From Mucilaginibacter tundrae (GTDB lineage: Bacteria > Bacteroidota > Bacteroidia > Sphingobacteriales > Sphingobacteriaceae), in the NCBI RefSeq assembly GCF_013408825.1, contig NZ_JACCBZ010000010.1, forward strand, positions 62,001 to 126,000: 64,000 nt of DNA, given 5' to 3'. Positions 1 to 9,469 of the stretch are shown here, piece after piece (position 1 is the first letter of the stretch; each line of letters starts with the position of its first letter). The position numbers and the translations under genes were made by a program. The notes beneath the pieces are model-generated. The model did no database searches. It saw only the letters and a program-made list of their open reading frames with translations, and was not told the origin of the DNA.

Positions 1-860
1 ACAATAACCAAGCTGTAAAATGGGTTTGACAACAGTTCTTTGGTGTAATCATTGCGTTGTGCATCCTGAATAGATAAGTCCTGAATTTTTGGCGTAAACC
101 CTTTTTTGACCAAATGTGATTCCGGCGTGCCGATGATCTGCCAGTTACTATCCTTCCAGATATTACTTTTGATGTACTCCTTATCATTCATTGATTTGGT
201 TGCACCAGTAGCTTTATTTTTTAACTGGTAGACCTCTTCGTATTCATCAGCAGGCGCACCCGGCGGGATTTTCATCTCATCGGGAATATTAGCGCCAACC
301 TTATAAGGCAGAAAATCCAGTACCGGCAAATAATTGTACGTGTAAAAACCAACTCCTAAAGCTACAACGGTAGCTATCAGCAATGAATAATCACCTGTTT
401 TGGGTTTGAACAGGGGGCTGATCCTGTCGCGGTTGCGGAACAGGACGATGATCAGCAATAATAAAATCAGATCCTTGCTGAACGACTGCCATGGGGTAAG
501 CACAATGGCATCACCAAAGCAACCACAGGTGGTTACTACCTTAAATACAGCGGAATAAAACGTTAAAAAGGCAAAGAAAATGATCAGCAATAACAATCCC
601 CATGCTACCTGTTTCGCACGTACGCCAATTAACAAAGCGAAGCCGAGGATCATCTCCAAAGCACATAAAATAATGGCGAGGCTAAGCGCCAGATCATTTA
701 AAAAAGTAATATGGAAAACCTCGAAATATTCTTCGAGTTTATAGGAAAAACCCAGCGGGTCGTTAGCTTTTATCAGCCCCGAAAAAATAAACAGCAGCCC
801 TACGAATATGCGCGAAACCCAAATGATTGATGAATTGCCGCTTGCTTTAGTTTTTGCCAT
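1..860 (-). CDS. DoxX/MauE-like membrane protein, BT_3928 family (3' end cut by window)
   Basis: Reading from an ATG at 860 there are 286 codons that run off the left edge, so the C-terminus is missing. The protein begins MAKTKASGNSSIIWVSRIFV and has four or five hydrophobic segments in its first half, with the CGCFGD cysteine motif typical of MauE/DoxX-like membrane proteins involved in redox or thiol handling. The second half is a soluble, lysine-rich domain. The architecture matches the Bacteroidota BT_3928 family, whose exact function is not established. Only 15 nt separate its start from the stop of the DUF1599 gene upstream, so the two are probably co-transcribed. In related genomes tpiA often follows, but that would lie outside the window. 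Confidence 0.8.
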   Translation of the reverse strand, partial: MAKTKASGNSSIIWVSRIFVGLLFIFSGLIKANDPLGFSYKLEEYFEVFHITFLNDLALSLAIILCALEMILGFALLIGVRAKQVAWGLLLLIIFFAFLTFYSAVFKVVTTCGCFGDAIVLTPWQSFSKDLILLLLIIVLFRNRDRISPLFKPKTGDYSLLIATVVALGVGFYTYNYLPVLDFLPYKVGANIPDEMKIPPGAPADEYEEVYQLKNKATGATKSMNDKEYIKSNIWKDSNWQIIGTPESHLVKKGFTPKIQDLSIQDAQRNDYTKELLSNPFYSLVI

Positions 861-875
861 GATATTGTGCCTTTA

Positions 876-1418
876 TTAAGGAGCTGGGGTAAGTTTTATT
901 AACGCAAAAACGGCATAGTTTAGCATATCCTGGTAATTGGCTTTGATGCCTTCGGATGCCAGGGTTTGGCCCTTGTTATCTTCAATTTGCTTCACCCGTA
1001 GCAGTTTCATCAAAATCAGGTCGGTTAAGGAGCTGATGCGCATATCACGCCATGCTTCGCCGTAATCATGGTTTTTGGCGAACATCAGCTCTTTCGTTTC
1101 CTTTACTTTGGCATCAAACAGAGCACCTGCCAGCTCTGCCGGGATCTCCAGAGGAGTTTCGGCAGTTGATTCCAGCTGCATCATAGCGATAACACAATAG
1201 TTAACAATACCTATGTATTCGCTGGTGATATCTTCATCAACTTTCGATACTTTTTTTTCTTCGAGGGTGCGGATACGCTGCGCTTTAATAAAGATCTGGT
1301 CGGTGATGGATTCCGGACGGAGGATGCGCCAGGCTGTGCCATAGTCGTGGGTTTTTTTGATGAAAAGCCCTTTACAGGTGTTTATTACCGCGTCGTATTC
1401 TATAGATGTATTGCTCAA
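876..1418 (-). CDS. DUF1599 protein with an internal duplication
   Basis: A 180-residue protein made of two related halves. Each half carries an HDYG-x-AWR motif (HDYGTAWR near residue 24 and HDYGEAWR near residue 117), followed by a helix ending in a TLEE- or QIEDN-like segment. This is the DUF1599 domain, also called nucleotide modification associated domain 1, which is best known from phages but has a conserved chromosomal version in Bacteroidota. No catalytic role is established. It is divergent from folP, with 46 nt between the two start codons, and sits just upstream of the DoxX-like gene. Family assignment is confident; function is unknown. Confidence 0.85.
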   Translation of the reverse strand: MSNTSIEYDAVINTCKGLFIKKTHDYGTAWRILRPESITDQIFIKAQRIRTLEEKKVSKVDEDITSEYIGIVNYCVIAMMQLESTAETPLEIPAELAGALFDAKVKETKELMFAKNHDYGEAWRDMRISSLTDLILMKLLRVKQIEDNKGQTLASEGIKANYQDMLNYAVFALIKLTPAP

Positions 1419-1464
1419 AGTATTGTAATGTGTGTTATGTTGCCGATGGTCAATTTATAAAGAT

Positions 1465-2358
1465 ATGGTTACCTTTACAATAAAAAAATCTGTGGCTAAA
1501 GATACGTTTTTTCATAAAAAGGTTACCCTAAACGCGGGCGGTAAATTGATAGATTTAAGCAGCCCGAAAGTGATGGGGATAATTAACCTTACGCCCGATT
1601 CATTTTTCGCGGGCAGCCGCAAGCAGGATGTAAGCTTGATATTGAAGCAGGCGGAAAAGATGCTGGCGGAAGGTGCTACAATTTTAGATCTCGGCGCATA
1701 CTCTTCCCGGCCGGGCGCGGCAGATATATCGGCACAAGAAGAAACAGACAGGCTGTTGCCTGCGGTTGAGGCTATTGTAGCTGAATATCCCGAGGCGGTT
1801 TTATCAATAGACACTTTTAGAACTCGGGTTGCCGAAGCTGCTATTAACGCCGGCGCGCATATAATCAACGATATCTCAGGTGGCGAACTGGATGAAGCCA
1901 TGTTTGCCACAGTTGCCAAATTACAGGTGCCTTATATTTTAATGCACATGAAGGGTACGCCGCAAAACATGGTTCAGCAGGCTAATTATGAAAATGTATT
2001 TGATGAAGTGTTTGATTATTTTGTGAAGAAATATCATCAGTTGAAACAGCTTGGGGTTAAAGATGTGATCCTTGATCCCGGTTTCGGGTTCGCCAAGAAA
2101 GCTGAGCATAGCTATGAGCTGATGAGGCGATTATCTGATTTTAATGTGTTACGATTACCTGTTTTGGTTGGAGTTTCGCGCAAACGGATGATCTATAATG
2201 AATTGGGCCTAACGGCTGAGGATGCTTTGAACGGCACTACCGCTTTAAATGCCATCGCGCTAACTAAAGGCGCTAATATCTTACGTGTGCATGATGTGAA
2301 AGAAGCCGTCGAAACGGTGAAAATATGGAAATGTGTGGACTCACCCGATCTTCCCTAA
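1465..2358 (+). CDS. folP: Dihydropteroate synthase
   Basis: FolP condenses p-aminobenzoate with 6-hydroxymethyl-dihydropterin pyrophosphate to give dihydropteroate in folate synthesis. The 297-residue product shows the expected TIM-barrel motifs in order: GIINLTPDSF, DLGAYSSRPGA, SIDTF, HIINDISGG, ILMHMKGTP, ILDPGFGFAK and VGVSRKRM. I chose the ATG at 1465; an in-frame GTG at 1432 would add eleven residues that do not look like the family. The final residues (DSPDLP) and the 44 nt after the stop are richer in GC and resemble the intergenic repeat DNA seen elsewhere in this window, so the extreme C-terminus may be repeat-derived. Confidence 0.95.
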   Translation: MVTFTIKKSVAKDTFFHKKVTLNAGGKLIDLSSPKVMGIINLTPDSFFAGSRKQDVSLILKQAEKMLAEGATILDLGAYSSRPGAADISAQEETDRLLPAVEAIVAEYPEAVLSIDTFRTRVAEAAINAGAHIINDISGGELDEAMFATVAKLQVPYILMHMKGTPQNMVQQANYENVFDEVFDYFVKKYHQLKQLGVKDVILDPGFGFAKKAEHSYELMRRLSDFNVLRLPVLVGVSRKRMIYNELGLTAEDALNGTTALNAIALTKGANILRVHDVKEAVETVKIWKCVDSPDLP

Positions 2359-2402
2359 GTCGCTCGCTCTTTACACTTATCGGAGTGGGCAATCAGCGCT
2401 AT

Positions 2403-2921
2403 CTATCTTATAAACTCATCAATAGCCTTTACCGCATTCTCATACCTGTCATCACCCTTTCCGGAGATAAGCACATAACGGGCATCCAAAGCCCGTAATT
2501 CCTTAATCCATATCTCCATAAAATGCTCACGCATGTGTGGAAAATCACGCAACGGGTCTTCTTCCCAGGGTAGATCAATATTTAATAATAAGTAAAGATC
2601 GTAAGGGTGTTTCGGCAATTCATCCAAAACCTCCTGTGGTGTACGGCCAAAAGTATAATCACTCCAGATTTTTACGGTGATAAAAGTTGTATCGCATATC
2701 AACAGTTCATTAGCTAACGGCAGCATTTCAGCCTCCAAATCTAGCTGACCGTAAAACATATTTATTTCGTCCTGCCAGGTGCAAGGTTCGGTTAGCTTGG
2801 CGCAATAATCACGTGCATACTCAGGTACCCAAACGGTATGGTAATGCTTCGCCAAATAAGCCGACATGGTTGATTTTCCAGTCGACTCCGGCCCTACAAT
2901 GGCAATTTTTGGTATAGCCAT
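2403..2921 (-). CDS. NadR-like AAA family ATPase (ribosylnicotinamide kinase-like)
   Basis: A 172-residue P-loop protein with the nucleotide-binding motif GPESTGKST at residues 9-17, then VPEYARDYC and LLICDTTFITVKIWSDY, and YLLLNIDLPWEEDPLR near residue 110. This is the kinase domain found at the C-terminus of NadR (AAA_28), where it phosphorylates nicotinamide riboside. The adenylyltransferase half of NadR is absent, so the substrate is not certain. Its ATG overlaps the stop codon of the M61 peptidase gene by one base (TAATG), which points to translational coupling, although no functional link between the two is obvious. Confidence 0.8.
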   Translation of the reverse strand: MAIPKIAIVGPESTGKSTMSAYLAKHYHTVWVPEYARDYCAKLTEPCTWQDEINMFYGQLDLEAEMLPLANELLICDTTFITVKIWSDYTFGRTPQEVLDELPKHPYDLYLLLNIDLPWEEDPLRDFPHMREHFMEIWIKELRALDARYVLISGKGDDRYENAVKAIDEFIR

Positions 2922-4789
2922 TATTTAATTTTTGATGATAACCAGTTAGCACGAAACGTTTGCTGATCGGCACTTAATGATTTACCGGCTTTTTCATAAG
3001 TTACCACCTCTACGTAAGGGCTTTCCTCTAAAGTAATGGTGGTTTGATGATTGCCTGTACGGTTTTTATAGTCAACTACTATTTTATCGCCAATATTTTT
3101 TGAGGCCACAACATCGTTAAATGATTTCGCGTCGGTAATGTCCTTACCATCTGCCTTCATGATAATATCGCCGGCATCTAAGCCCGCTTTATATATCGGC
3201 GATCCGGCTAAAGTGCTCATTTGCAAAGCCAATCCCGGAGTATCCCCAATATTCGCGTTGCCAGAATGCATCCGGCCGCTGTTATAGCCGATCGAGCCGG
3301 CCCATGCTTTGCCCGGCGCGCGTTTACGTAATATTAAACCCGCTTTATCCAGCAAAGCGGTGTAATTGTTTTTCTCGATGCCATAGATGTAGCGGGCAAA
3401 AAAATCATTGGCAAACTTCGGATTGGTTAGCTTACCCAAAATCTTTTGGAGATCAGGAATAGTATATGGTTTTTGCACTTTGCCAAGGGCCAACCAAACA
3501 GCTTTCATGTAATCATCAAGCGTTAGGTTAAATTCGCTGCGTAGACGAAGATCAAGCGCTACGGCAGTCGCGCCACCATAATAGTAATATGTTAAGTACA
3601 TATTAGTAGTATTCACCGGATCTATCGATACACCATTATCAGCATAAACCGCATAACGGCTCGCCTGGGTTTCCGGGAATTTTGCTGCACCCGGGGAGGT
3701 GAGTATAGAATTGATCAAGCCCGATAAAGTATGCGTATAATCATCAACACTATGAAAACCCGCACGCTCTAAAGCCAACTCGCCATAATATTGTGTAAAG
3801 CCTTCGGCAAACCAAAGCTCGTTGCTCATATTGGCATGTGTAAAATCAAAGGGTTCTAATGATTTTGGGCGGATGCGTTTCACATTCCAGCTATGGAAAT
3901 ACTCATGCGCGAAGGTGCTTAGCTCCCAAATCTCGTTACCGGCAATTTGTTTATCAGTCTCGACAATGCAGGTAGAGTTGCGGTGCTCCATACCATCGCC
4001 GGAATTTGTTGGGTAAACATCATCCAAAAAGGTGTATTCGCCATAATCATAGGATGGTAGTTCACCGTAAACGGCTTTTTCTTCCAATACAACCTTTTGC
4101 ACCATTTTGCCAAAGTTGTCAATGGTTTCCTGGCTATCGTCAGAGTGTGCTACTAAATTGATTTTTTCGGTTTTGCCGTCCGTATTCACAACAGGCCAGC
4201 TGGTTTCTTTAAAATTGGAAAGCTCGGTAGGGCTATCAAATAAATATTGAAGGTTTGGTGCCGAGTAAATATTATCGCCAACATGAGGTAATTGCGTAGC
4301 TACTTTCCAGCCATAAGTATCCAGATCATCAAATTCAACTTTTATAGGCCGAGATTCCTGGCCTACCGTCCATATAAAAACAGCTGGGAAATTTAAATGC
4401 GCGTGGCTTGGATCGATGCAGGCATAGGTACCATCTGTCCAATCGGCAAACAAAGTGTAACTTATTTTTACCGTTTCAGGGTGCTCAGTTAACTCGTAAA
4501 CATCTCCTTCAATCTGTTTCAGATCAAGTGCATTACCATCAACATCGGTCGCTTTTACATTGTATATATTTTTCCCAAATTCATGGGTGGCATATCTACC
4601 GGCGGACGAACGGCTCATCCTAAACACCAAAGCGCTGGCCGGTGTTTGTGATAAGGTCATTACAATTTCAGCCTCGTGATGCGCCGCGTTAGGAAATGAG
4701 ATGGCATAAAATATTGGTTTTACAGCAGATTGAGCAAGACTACCGACAGCAAACACCGTTGCAACGAGTATTAAAAACAGCTTTTTCAT
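2921..4789 (-). CDS. M61 family metallopeptidase with PDZ domain
   Basis: A 622-residue exported protease of the glycyl aminopeptidase family. A Sec signal peptide (MKKLFLILVATVFAVGSLAQ) is followed by the M61 N-terminal beta domain. The zinc site HEYFH begins at residue 295, and a likely third ligand is the glutamate of WFAEGF near residue 329. A PDZ domain (about residues 515-600, containing GSPIYKAGLDAGDIIMKADG) closes the protein. Members of the family trim peptides from the N-terminus, with a preference for Gly or Ala. It is the first gene of a two-gene unit with the NadR-like kinase. Location is probably periplasmic or surface-exposed. Confidence 0.92.
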   Translation of the reverse strand: MKKLFLILVATVFAVGSLAQSAVKPIFYAISFPNAAHHEAEIVMTLSQTPASALVFRMSRSSAGRYATHEFGKNIYNVKATDVDGNALDLKQIEGDVYELTEHPETVKISYTLFADWTDGTYACIDPSHAHLNFPAVFIWTVGQESRPIKVEFDDLDTYGWKVATQLPHVGDNIYSAPNLQYLFDSPTELSNFKETSWPVVNTDGKTEKINLVAHSDDSQETIDNFGKMVQKVVLEEKAVYGELPSYDYGEYTFLDDVYPTNSGDGMEHRNSTCIVETDKQIAGNEIWELSTFAHEYFHSWNVKRIRPKSLEPFDFTHANMSNELWFAEGFTQYYGELALERAGFHSVDDYTHTLSGLINSILTSPGAAKFPETQASRYAVYADNGVSIDPVNTTNMYLTYYYYGGATAVALDLRLRSEFNLTLDDYMKAVWLALGKVQKPYTIPDLQKILGKLTNPKFANDFFARYIYGIEKNNYTALLDKAGLILRKRAPGKAWAGSIGYNSGRMHSGNANIGDTPGLALQMSTLAGSPIYKAGLDAGDIIMKADGKDITDAKSFNDVVASKNIGDKIVVDYKNRTGNHQTTITLEESPYVEVVTYEKAGKSLSADQQTFRANWLSSKIK

Positions 4790-4882
4790 ATTCAGTTAAA
4801 AGAAAGTTGAAATTAATATAAAATCGCTAAACGTAAGCTATCAATTTTATTACAGATTGGATCCGACCAACAATCACCTCAA

Positions 4883-6514
4883 TCATCTTTTTCTAATATA
4901 TTTCAACGTAAGCAAATTCATGCTGTTAACCCGGTAGCCGCTGACATTATTTTGATAAAGATTAACCAAATTATCATAATACAAAACCACCACCGGCGAT
5001 TGCTGCATCACTAAATTATCCATCTGTTGATAAAGTGCGTATCGGGCACTATCATTTGCTTCATGGTAACTTTGGGTATACAACTTATCAAACAACTTAC
5101 TGTTAAAAGCAGTGTAATTAGGCCCGAAGGGCACTTTATTCTTTGAATAAAAAACGGATAAATAATTTTCTCCATCCGGGTAGTCAGCATTCCACGATGC
5201 ACGGAAAAAATTCACACCATTCTTCGCGATCAATTCCCGCAGGCTTGCGCCTTCCATCACTTCTACACGGGTTTTAATGCCAATTTGGTTCAATTCGCCT
5301 TGTATATATTCTATCAGGTCGCGGTAACTGCTTACGGTTGTCAGTGTAACTTCAGGCAATCCCCTACCATCCGGAAAACCAGCTTCGGCAAGCAATGCTC
5401 TAGCTTTTCCAGGATCATAATTATACCCTGTAACCTTTTTATCATCAAAACCCGGCATCCCTTTAGGTATAAACCCGGCATTGCCTGGCGTGCACATGCT
5501 ATTGCGCAAATATTTGATCATGCTTTGCCTGTCAATAGCGTAATTAATGGCCTGCCTTATCTTCAACAATTTCAACGGTGAGTTTTTTACTATAGTCAGG
5601 CCGGTATCTACAATTATCCCCAAATATTCGGTATTCAAATATGAGTGGGTAACCATAATAAATTTGCCTTTGTATTTTTGGGTGACATGCCCGCTTTTTG
5701 TTAAAATATCATCGCGGTAACTGCCATTAATCCCATTAAAAAAATCCAGGTCCTTTTTTATAAAAGCCATAAAGGCTGTTTGCTTATCTGGTATAAAGCT
5801 GGCCCGTACTGCATCTAAATAAGGTAACTTATTATTTATACTATCTATTTCCCAATATTTTTCATTTTTTAATAATACTAAAACCTCTCCCTCTTTCCAA
5901 TACTTAAATTTAAACGGACCAGTGCCCACAGGGTGGCTCCTGAAATCCTTCCCATAAAAACCAACTACTTCATGTGGCACTACAGCGCAATATGCCGAGC
6001 TTAACAAACTCAGCATAGGTGGGAATGGTTGTTTTAATTGTATACTAAAAGTGCTGTCATTTAATGCTACAAAGCTTTGCGTTCCCGCAACCTTATCACT
6101 AAATATCCATGAACCCGATGAACCTACTTTGGCATCTATCAATCGCCCAAAACTGTAAACAAAATCGGCGGCAACAACTTTCCGCCCTATACCATTTTTA
6201 AATTGCCCGTCATCCTGAAAATGAACATCACCTCGCAAATGAAATGTATACCGCAAACCATCTGCACTTATTTCCCAGCTTTTGGCAATACAGGGTTTCA
6301 CATTAAGCTTATCATCTAACTGAACTAACCCGTTATAAAGCTGGTTATCCATCCAAATAGCATTTTGGTTGCGGGCAAAAGCAGGGTCGAGTGAGGTAAG
6401 GCCATCATCAAGGTTAATGTTAAAAATGGTTCTATGATTATTGGCGTTATTACTATTGCAGGCGGTAACCAACAATACTAATGTAGCCAAAAACCAATTG
6501 ATCATTTTGTTCAT
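4883..6514 (-). CDS. Peptide ABC transporter substrate-binding lipoprotein (SBP_bac_5)
   Basis: A 543-residue extracytoplasmic solute-binding protein of the OppA/DppA type. The signal ends in LVTAC with Cys19 as the lipidation site. Family features include DGLTSLDPAFARNQNAIWMD near the start, SWEISADGLRYTFHLR, VGTGPFKFKYW, IRQAINYAIDRQSMI, and a C-terminal segment with SPVVVLYYDN. It should bind oligopeptides or related molecules and pass them to an inner-membrane permease. No permease or ATPase genes lie next to it, so it is an orphan binding protein here. It is divergent from the secreted-protein gene at 6691, and the intergenic gap holds strong AT-rich palindromes. Confidence 0.9.
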   Translation of the reverse strand: MNKMINWFLATLVLLVTACNSNNANNHRTIFNINLDDGLTSLDPAFARNQNAIWMDNQLYNGLVQLDDKLNVKPCIAKSWEISADGLRYTFHLRGDVHFQDDGQFKNGIGRKVVAADFVYSFGRLIDAKVGSSGSWIFSDKVAGTQSFVALNDSTFSIQLKQPFPPMLSLLSSAYCAVVPHEVVGFYGKDFRSHPVGTGPFKFKYWKEGEVLVLLKNEKYWEIDSINNKLPYLDAVRASFIPDKQTAFMAFIKKDLDFFNGINGSYRDDILTKSGHVTQKYKGKFIMVTHSYLNTEYLGIIVDTGLTIVKNSPLKLLKIRQAINYAIDRQSMIKYLRNSMCTPGNAGFIPKGMPGFDDKKVTGYNYDPGKARALLAEAGFPDGRGLPEVTLTTVSSYRDLIEYIQGELNQIGIKTRVEVMEGASLRELIAKNGVNFFRASWNADYPDGENYLSVFYSKNKVPFGPNYTAFNSKLFDKLYTQSYHEANDSARYALYQQMDNLVMQQSPVVVLYYDNLVNLYQNNVSGYRVNSMNLLTLKYIRKR

Positions 6515-6571
6515 ATATATTGCAAATATCGTTAAAATGCATTGCTTGTTTTATCTTGCATTTAGGCCAGT

Positions 6572-6593
6572 ATATTTTTTCATAAAAAAATAT
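6572..6593. repeat. Inverted repeat, 9-bp arms, in divergent intergenic region
   Basis: The arms ATATTTTTT (6572-6580) and AAAAAATAT (6585-6593) are perfectly complementary around a four-base loop. It lies about 60 nt upstream of the peptide-binding lipoprotein gene. It could be a terminator-like hairpin or an AT-rich protein site; the sequence does not decide. Confidence 0.5.
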
Positions 6594-6599
6594 GTGATT

Positions 6600-6619
6600 A
6601 ATATTTATTAATAAATATT
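6600..6619. repeat. Perfect 20-bp AT palindrome
   Basis: AATATTTATT followed directly by AATAAATATT forms a perfect palindrome with no loop, made only of A and T. It sits between the divergent genes at 6514 and 6691. A dyad of this kind may be a binding site for a dimeric regulator, but AT-rich DNA produces palindromes easily. Confidence 0.5.
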
Positions 6620-6690
6620 TTATAGTTAAAAAATTTTCGCTTAACTTAGATTATTACGTTTTTTGTTTTCCCTAAGAATTAAAAACTATT

Positions 6691-7320
6691 GTGAAGCAGT
6701 CTAAACCGTTATTATTTATATTATTCTTTGCAATATTTTTCTATTGCAGTGCTCATTGTTTTGCTCAAACCAAGCCCCTTCACATAAATAGCCAGCGCAA
6801 GGATTTTTATCTTTTATTGAAAGATGCCAATCTCAAGTTTACCTTTCCATCCGGCTTTGCCGAAATTAAAGCCATAAACAACGATTATTTTTCTTTTGAT
6901 TTCGCATTGGAGGATCCAAAGCAAGGCTGCGAAGTTTGGTTGACAGTACGCCCGCAAAAACAAAATTGGATAAGTTACAAAAAAGCGCAGAGCGATAAAA
7001 AAACAGAGCTCGCCAATCCGGATTCCATGTACGTAGATGTGACTAAAGCCTATGCTACAGAGTTAACGGGCAGCAAAAATTTTATGGCCCGCGATATGCC
7101 AGCAGATGTACTCGCCGAGTACAATGCGGATGGAGGGAAATCATACCTATTAAATCTTCGCGATATGGCGGTGCTCCATCACTATAAATACGCACTCATC
7201 GTTTCCATGCAAAAAGATCATACCGGGACATTGATTGCTATATTTTTCACCAATTATAAAGACACCGATTTTTACCGCGACGTAAACCGCGTTAGTCACT
7301 CTTTTAAATTCGATCCCTAA
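6691..7320 (+). CDS. Secreted protein of unknown function
   Basis: A 209-residue protein starting at GTG; the first in-frame ATG is too far inside, and the GTG start gives a good Sec signal peptide (KQSKPLLFILFFAIFFYC, cleaved near CFAQ). The mature part has no motif I recognise. It contains FTFPSGFAEIKAINNDYFSF, EVWLTVRPQKQNW and ends in YRDVNRVSHSFKFDP, a pattern reminiscent of small periplasmic proteins that report how much of a secreted load is present, but no family is assigned. It stands alone between a divergent lipoprotein gene and parE. Confidence 0.75.
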   Translation: MKQSKPLLFILFFAIFFYCSAHCFAQTKPLHINSQRKDFYLLLKDANLKFTFPSGFAEIKAINNDYFSFDFALEDPKQGCEVWLTVRPQKQNWISYKKAQSDKKTELANPDSMYVDVTKAYATELTGSKNFMARDMPADVLAEYNADGGKSYLLNLRDMAVLHHYKYALIVSMQKDHTGTLIAIFFTNYKDTDFYRDVNRVSHSFKFDP

Positions 7321-7379
7321 AACACCGTATTTTGTTAATAAGTTAACATAATTGCATTCGCATTTCAACCCCAATATTT

Positions 7380-7387
7380 TATTTTTG
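7380..7387 (+). promoter_or_regulatory. Candidate -7 box of the parE promoter
   Basis: TATTTTTG matches the Bacteroidota -7 consensus TAnnTTTG exactly. No well-placed -33 TTG is visible. It would place the parE transcript start near 7393, about 150 nt ahead of the start codon, so the hairpin repeat at 7392-7443 would be in the leader. Confidence 0.4.
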
Positions 7388-7391
7388 TAGG

Positions 7392-7505
7392 AACACATTG
7401 TCAAAATGTGTTTCATCCTCTTTCCGCCGCAGGCGAAGAGAGGGTCTACCAGCTCAGCGCAGTCGGAGTGAGTCAACTCGAGAGCTTTGCGATCAACTGC
7501 TGGCA
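7392..7505 (+). repeat. Hairpin-rich intergenic repeat in the parE leader
   Basis: Two inverted repeats lie side by side: AACACATT/AATGTGTT (7392-7399 and 7405-7412, perfect) and a 12-bp stem at 7417-7428 with 7432-7443 with two mismatched positions. The following bases to about 7505 are richer in GC than the surroundings and contain GAGTCAACTC. The style is that of dispersed intergenic repeats in Sphingobacteriaceae. An open reading frame runs through it into parE but does not look like coding sequence. Confidence 0.55.
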
Positions 7506-7542
7506 ATCTAATTACTTGACAATAAACACTTGTACTAACAAA

Positions 7543-9435
7543 ATGGCAGAAGTAAATTACGATGATGATAGTATACGGTCGTTAGACTGGAAAGAGCATA
7601 TCCGATTACGCCCCGGCATGTACATTGGCAAGCTGGGTGATGGATCGGCTTATGATGATGGCGTTTACGTTTTGCTAAAGGAAATTGTAGATAACTCTAT
7701 AGATGAGTTTGTGATGGGCGCGGGCCGTTCTATCGAGATCAGCATGAGCGATCATAAGGTAGCCGTGCGCGATTATGGCCGTGGCATCCCCCTGGGAAAA
7801 GTGATTGATTGTGTATCCAAAATAAATACCGGCGGCAAATATGATAGCAAGGCCTTTCAAAAATCGGTAGGTTTAAATGGTGTGGGTACCAAAGCGGTAA
7901 ACGCTTTATCTAACAACTTTACCGTACAATCTTATCGTGACGGACGTACCAAAATCGCTGAATTCGCTAAAGGTGAATTAATTCGGGATGAGCCTGAAAA
8001 AGAAACATCGCAACGCAACGGTACTGCTATTAATTTTCTACCTGATGATACCATCTTTAGGCATTACCGCTTTATTCCGGAGTTCGTAGAGAACATGATC
8101 TGGAACTACGTGTTTCTGAACGCCGGACTAACCATCAACTTTAACGGTCAAAAATATTTATCGGAACGTGGGCTTTATGACCTGCTGAATAAAAATACCG
8201 ACGTAGAAAATATCCGCTACCCGATCATCCACTTGAAAGGTGAAGATATTGAGATAGCCATGACCCACGGCCAGCAATATGGCGAAGAATATTACTCCTT
8301 CGTTAACGGGCAACATACAACCCAGGGCGGCACACACCAGGCGGCTTTCCGCGAGGCCGTAGTAAAAACCATCCGCGAGTTTTATAAAAAAGAGTTTGAT
8401 GCTTCGGATGTACGTGCATCTATCGTAGCGGCCATTGCCATCAAAGTTCAGGAACCGGTATTTGAGTCACAAACCAAAACCAAATTAGGTTCGCAAAACG
8501 TTGGACCAGAAGGCCCGTCAGTTCGTGGATTTATAAATGATTTTGTCAAAAAAGAACTTGACAACTATCTTCACAAAAATCCTGTTGTTGCTGATGCGCT
8601 GCTTAAACGCATCATGCAATCTGAGCGGGAGCGTAAAGATATTGCCGGCATAAAAAAGCTTGCTAATGAGCGTGCTAAAAAAGCATCATTGCACAACCGC
8701 AAACTACGCGACTGCAAGCTGCATTTTGAAGATACCCACGAACGAAAACAAGATACCACACTATTCATCACCGAAGGTGACTCGGCCAGCGGCTCTATTA
8801 CCAAATCGCGCGATGTGCAAACGCAGGCGGTATTCAGCTTAAAGGGCAAGCCTTTAAATTGCTTCGGCCTTACCAAAAAAGTGGTTTATGAAAATGAGGA
8901 GTTCAACCTGTTGCAGCATGCTTTAAATATCGAAGATGGTTTAGATGGCTTACGTTACAATAACATTGTAATAGCTACCGATGCCGATGTGGACGGTATG
9001 CACATCCGCTTATTGTTAATGACCTTTTTCCTTCAATTTTTCCCGGACTTAGTAAAGGCCGGGCATGTTTTCATACTACAAACGCCATTATTCCGTGTGC
9101 GTAATAAAAAGGAAACTATTTATTGCTACAGCGATGAAGAACGACGCAATGCTATAGCCAAATTAGGCACCAAGCCTGAAATAACCCGATTTAAAGGTTT
9201 GGGAGAGATCTCGCCGGAGGAATTTGGCTTTTTCATTGGAAAAGATATCCGTCTCGACCCGGTTATCCTGAAAGATGCCAACATCAAAGGCTTATTGGAA
9301 TACTATATGGGCAAAAACACACCAGTCCGCCAGCAACACATTGTAAACAACTTGCGTGTTGAAACGGATGATGAAAGTATCAATCCATTAGTAGCTGAGG
9401 ATGTGGAGAGTGTTACGCTGGATGTAGCGGTATAA
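7543..9435 (+). CDS. parE: DNA topoisomerase IV subunit B
   Basis: A 630-residue type IIA topoisomerase ATPase subunit. The GHKL ATPase domain shows [19 protein letters not shown] and [11 protein letters not shown], the transducer domain follows, and the TOPRIM domain has [10 protein letters not shown] and [10 protein letters not shown]. Together with ParC it decatenates chromosomes. The ATG at 7543 gives the family's usual start ([20 protein letters not shown]); a longer in-frame extension from 7408 is repeat DNA. In many Bacteroidota parC follows directly, but here a cytidine deaminase gene follows and parC must be elsewhere. Assignment to ParE rather than GyrB rests on overall length and wording of the N-terminus. 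Confidence 0.92.
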   Translation: MAEVNYDDDSIRSLDWKEHIRLRPGMYIGKLGDGSAYDDGVYVLLKEIVDNSIDEFVMGAGRSIEISMSDHKVAVRDYGRGIPLGKVIDCVSKINTGGKYDSKAFQKSVGLNGVGTKAVNALSNNFTVQSYRDGRTKIAEFAKGELIRDEPEKETSQRNGTAINFLPDDTIFRHYRFIPEFVENMIWNYVFLNAGLTINFNGQKYLSERGLYDLLNKNTDVENIRYPIIHLKGEDIEIAMTHGQQYGEEYYSFVNGQHTTQGGTHQAAFREAVVKTIREFYKKEFDASDVRASIVAAIAIKVQEPVFESQTKTKLGSQNVGPEGPSVRGFINDFVKKELDNYLHKNPVVADALLKRIMQSERERKDIAGIKKLANERAKKASLHNRKLRDCKLHFEDTHERKQDTTLFITEGDSASGSITKSRDVQTQAVFSLKGKPLNCFGLTKKVVYENEEFNLLQHALNIEDGLDGLRYNNIVIATDADVDGMHIRLLLMTFFLQFFPDLVKAGHVFILQTPLFRVRNKKETIYCYSDEERRNAIAKLGTKPEITRFKGLGEISPEEFGFFIGKDIRLDPVILKDANIKGLLEYYMGKNTPVRQQHIVNNLRVETDDESINPLVAEDVESVTLDVAV

Positions 9436-9469
9436 TTCCCTATTGCATCTTAATTAAATTTTTACTTAT

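Noticed and set aside
7408..7542. N-terminal extension of parE
   Set aside because: The in-frame extension is encoded by repeat DNA with hairpins, and the ATG at 7543 gives the usual family start.
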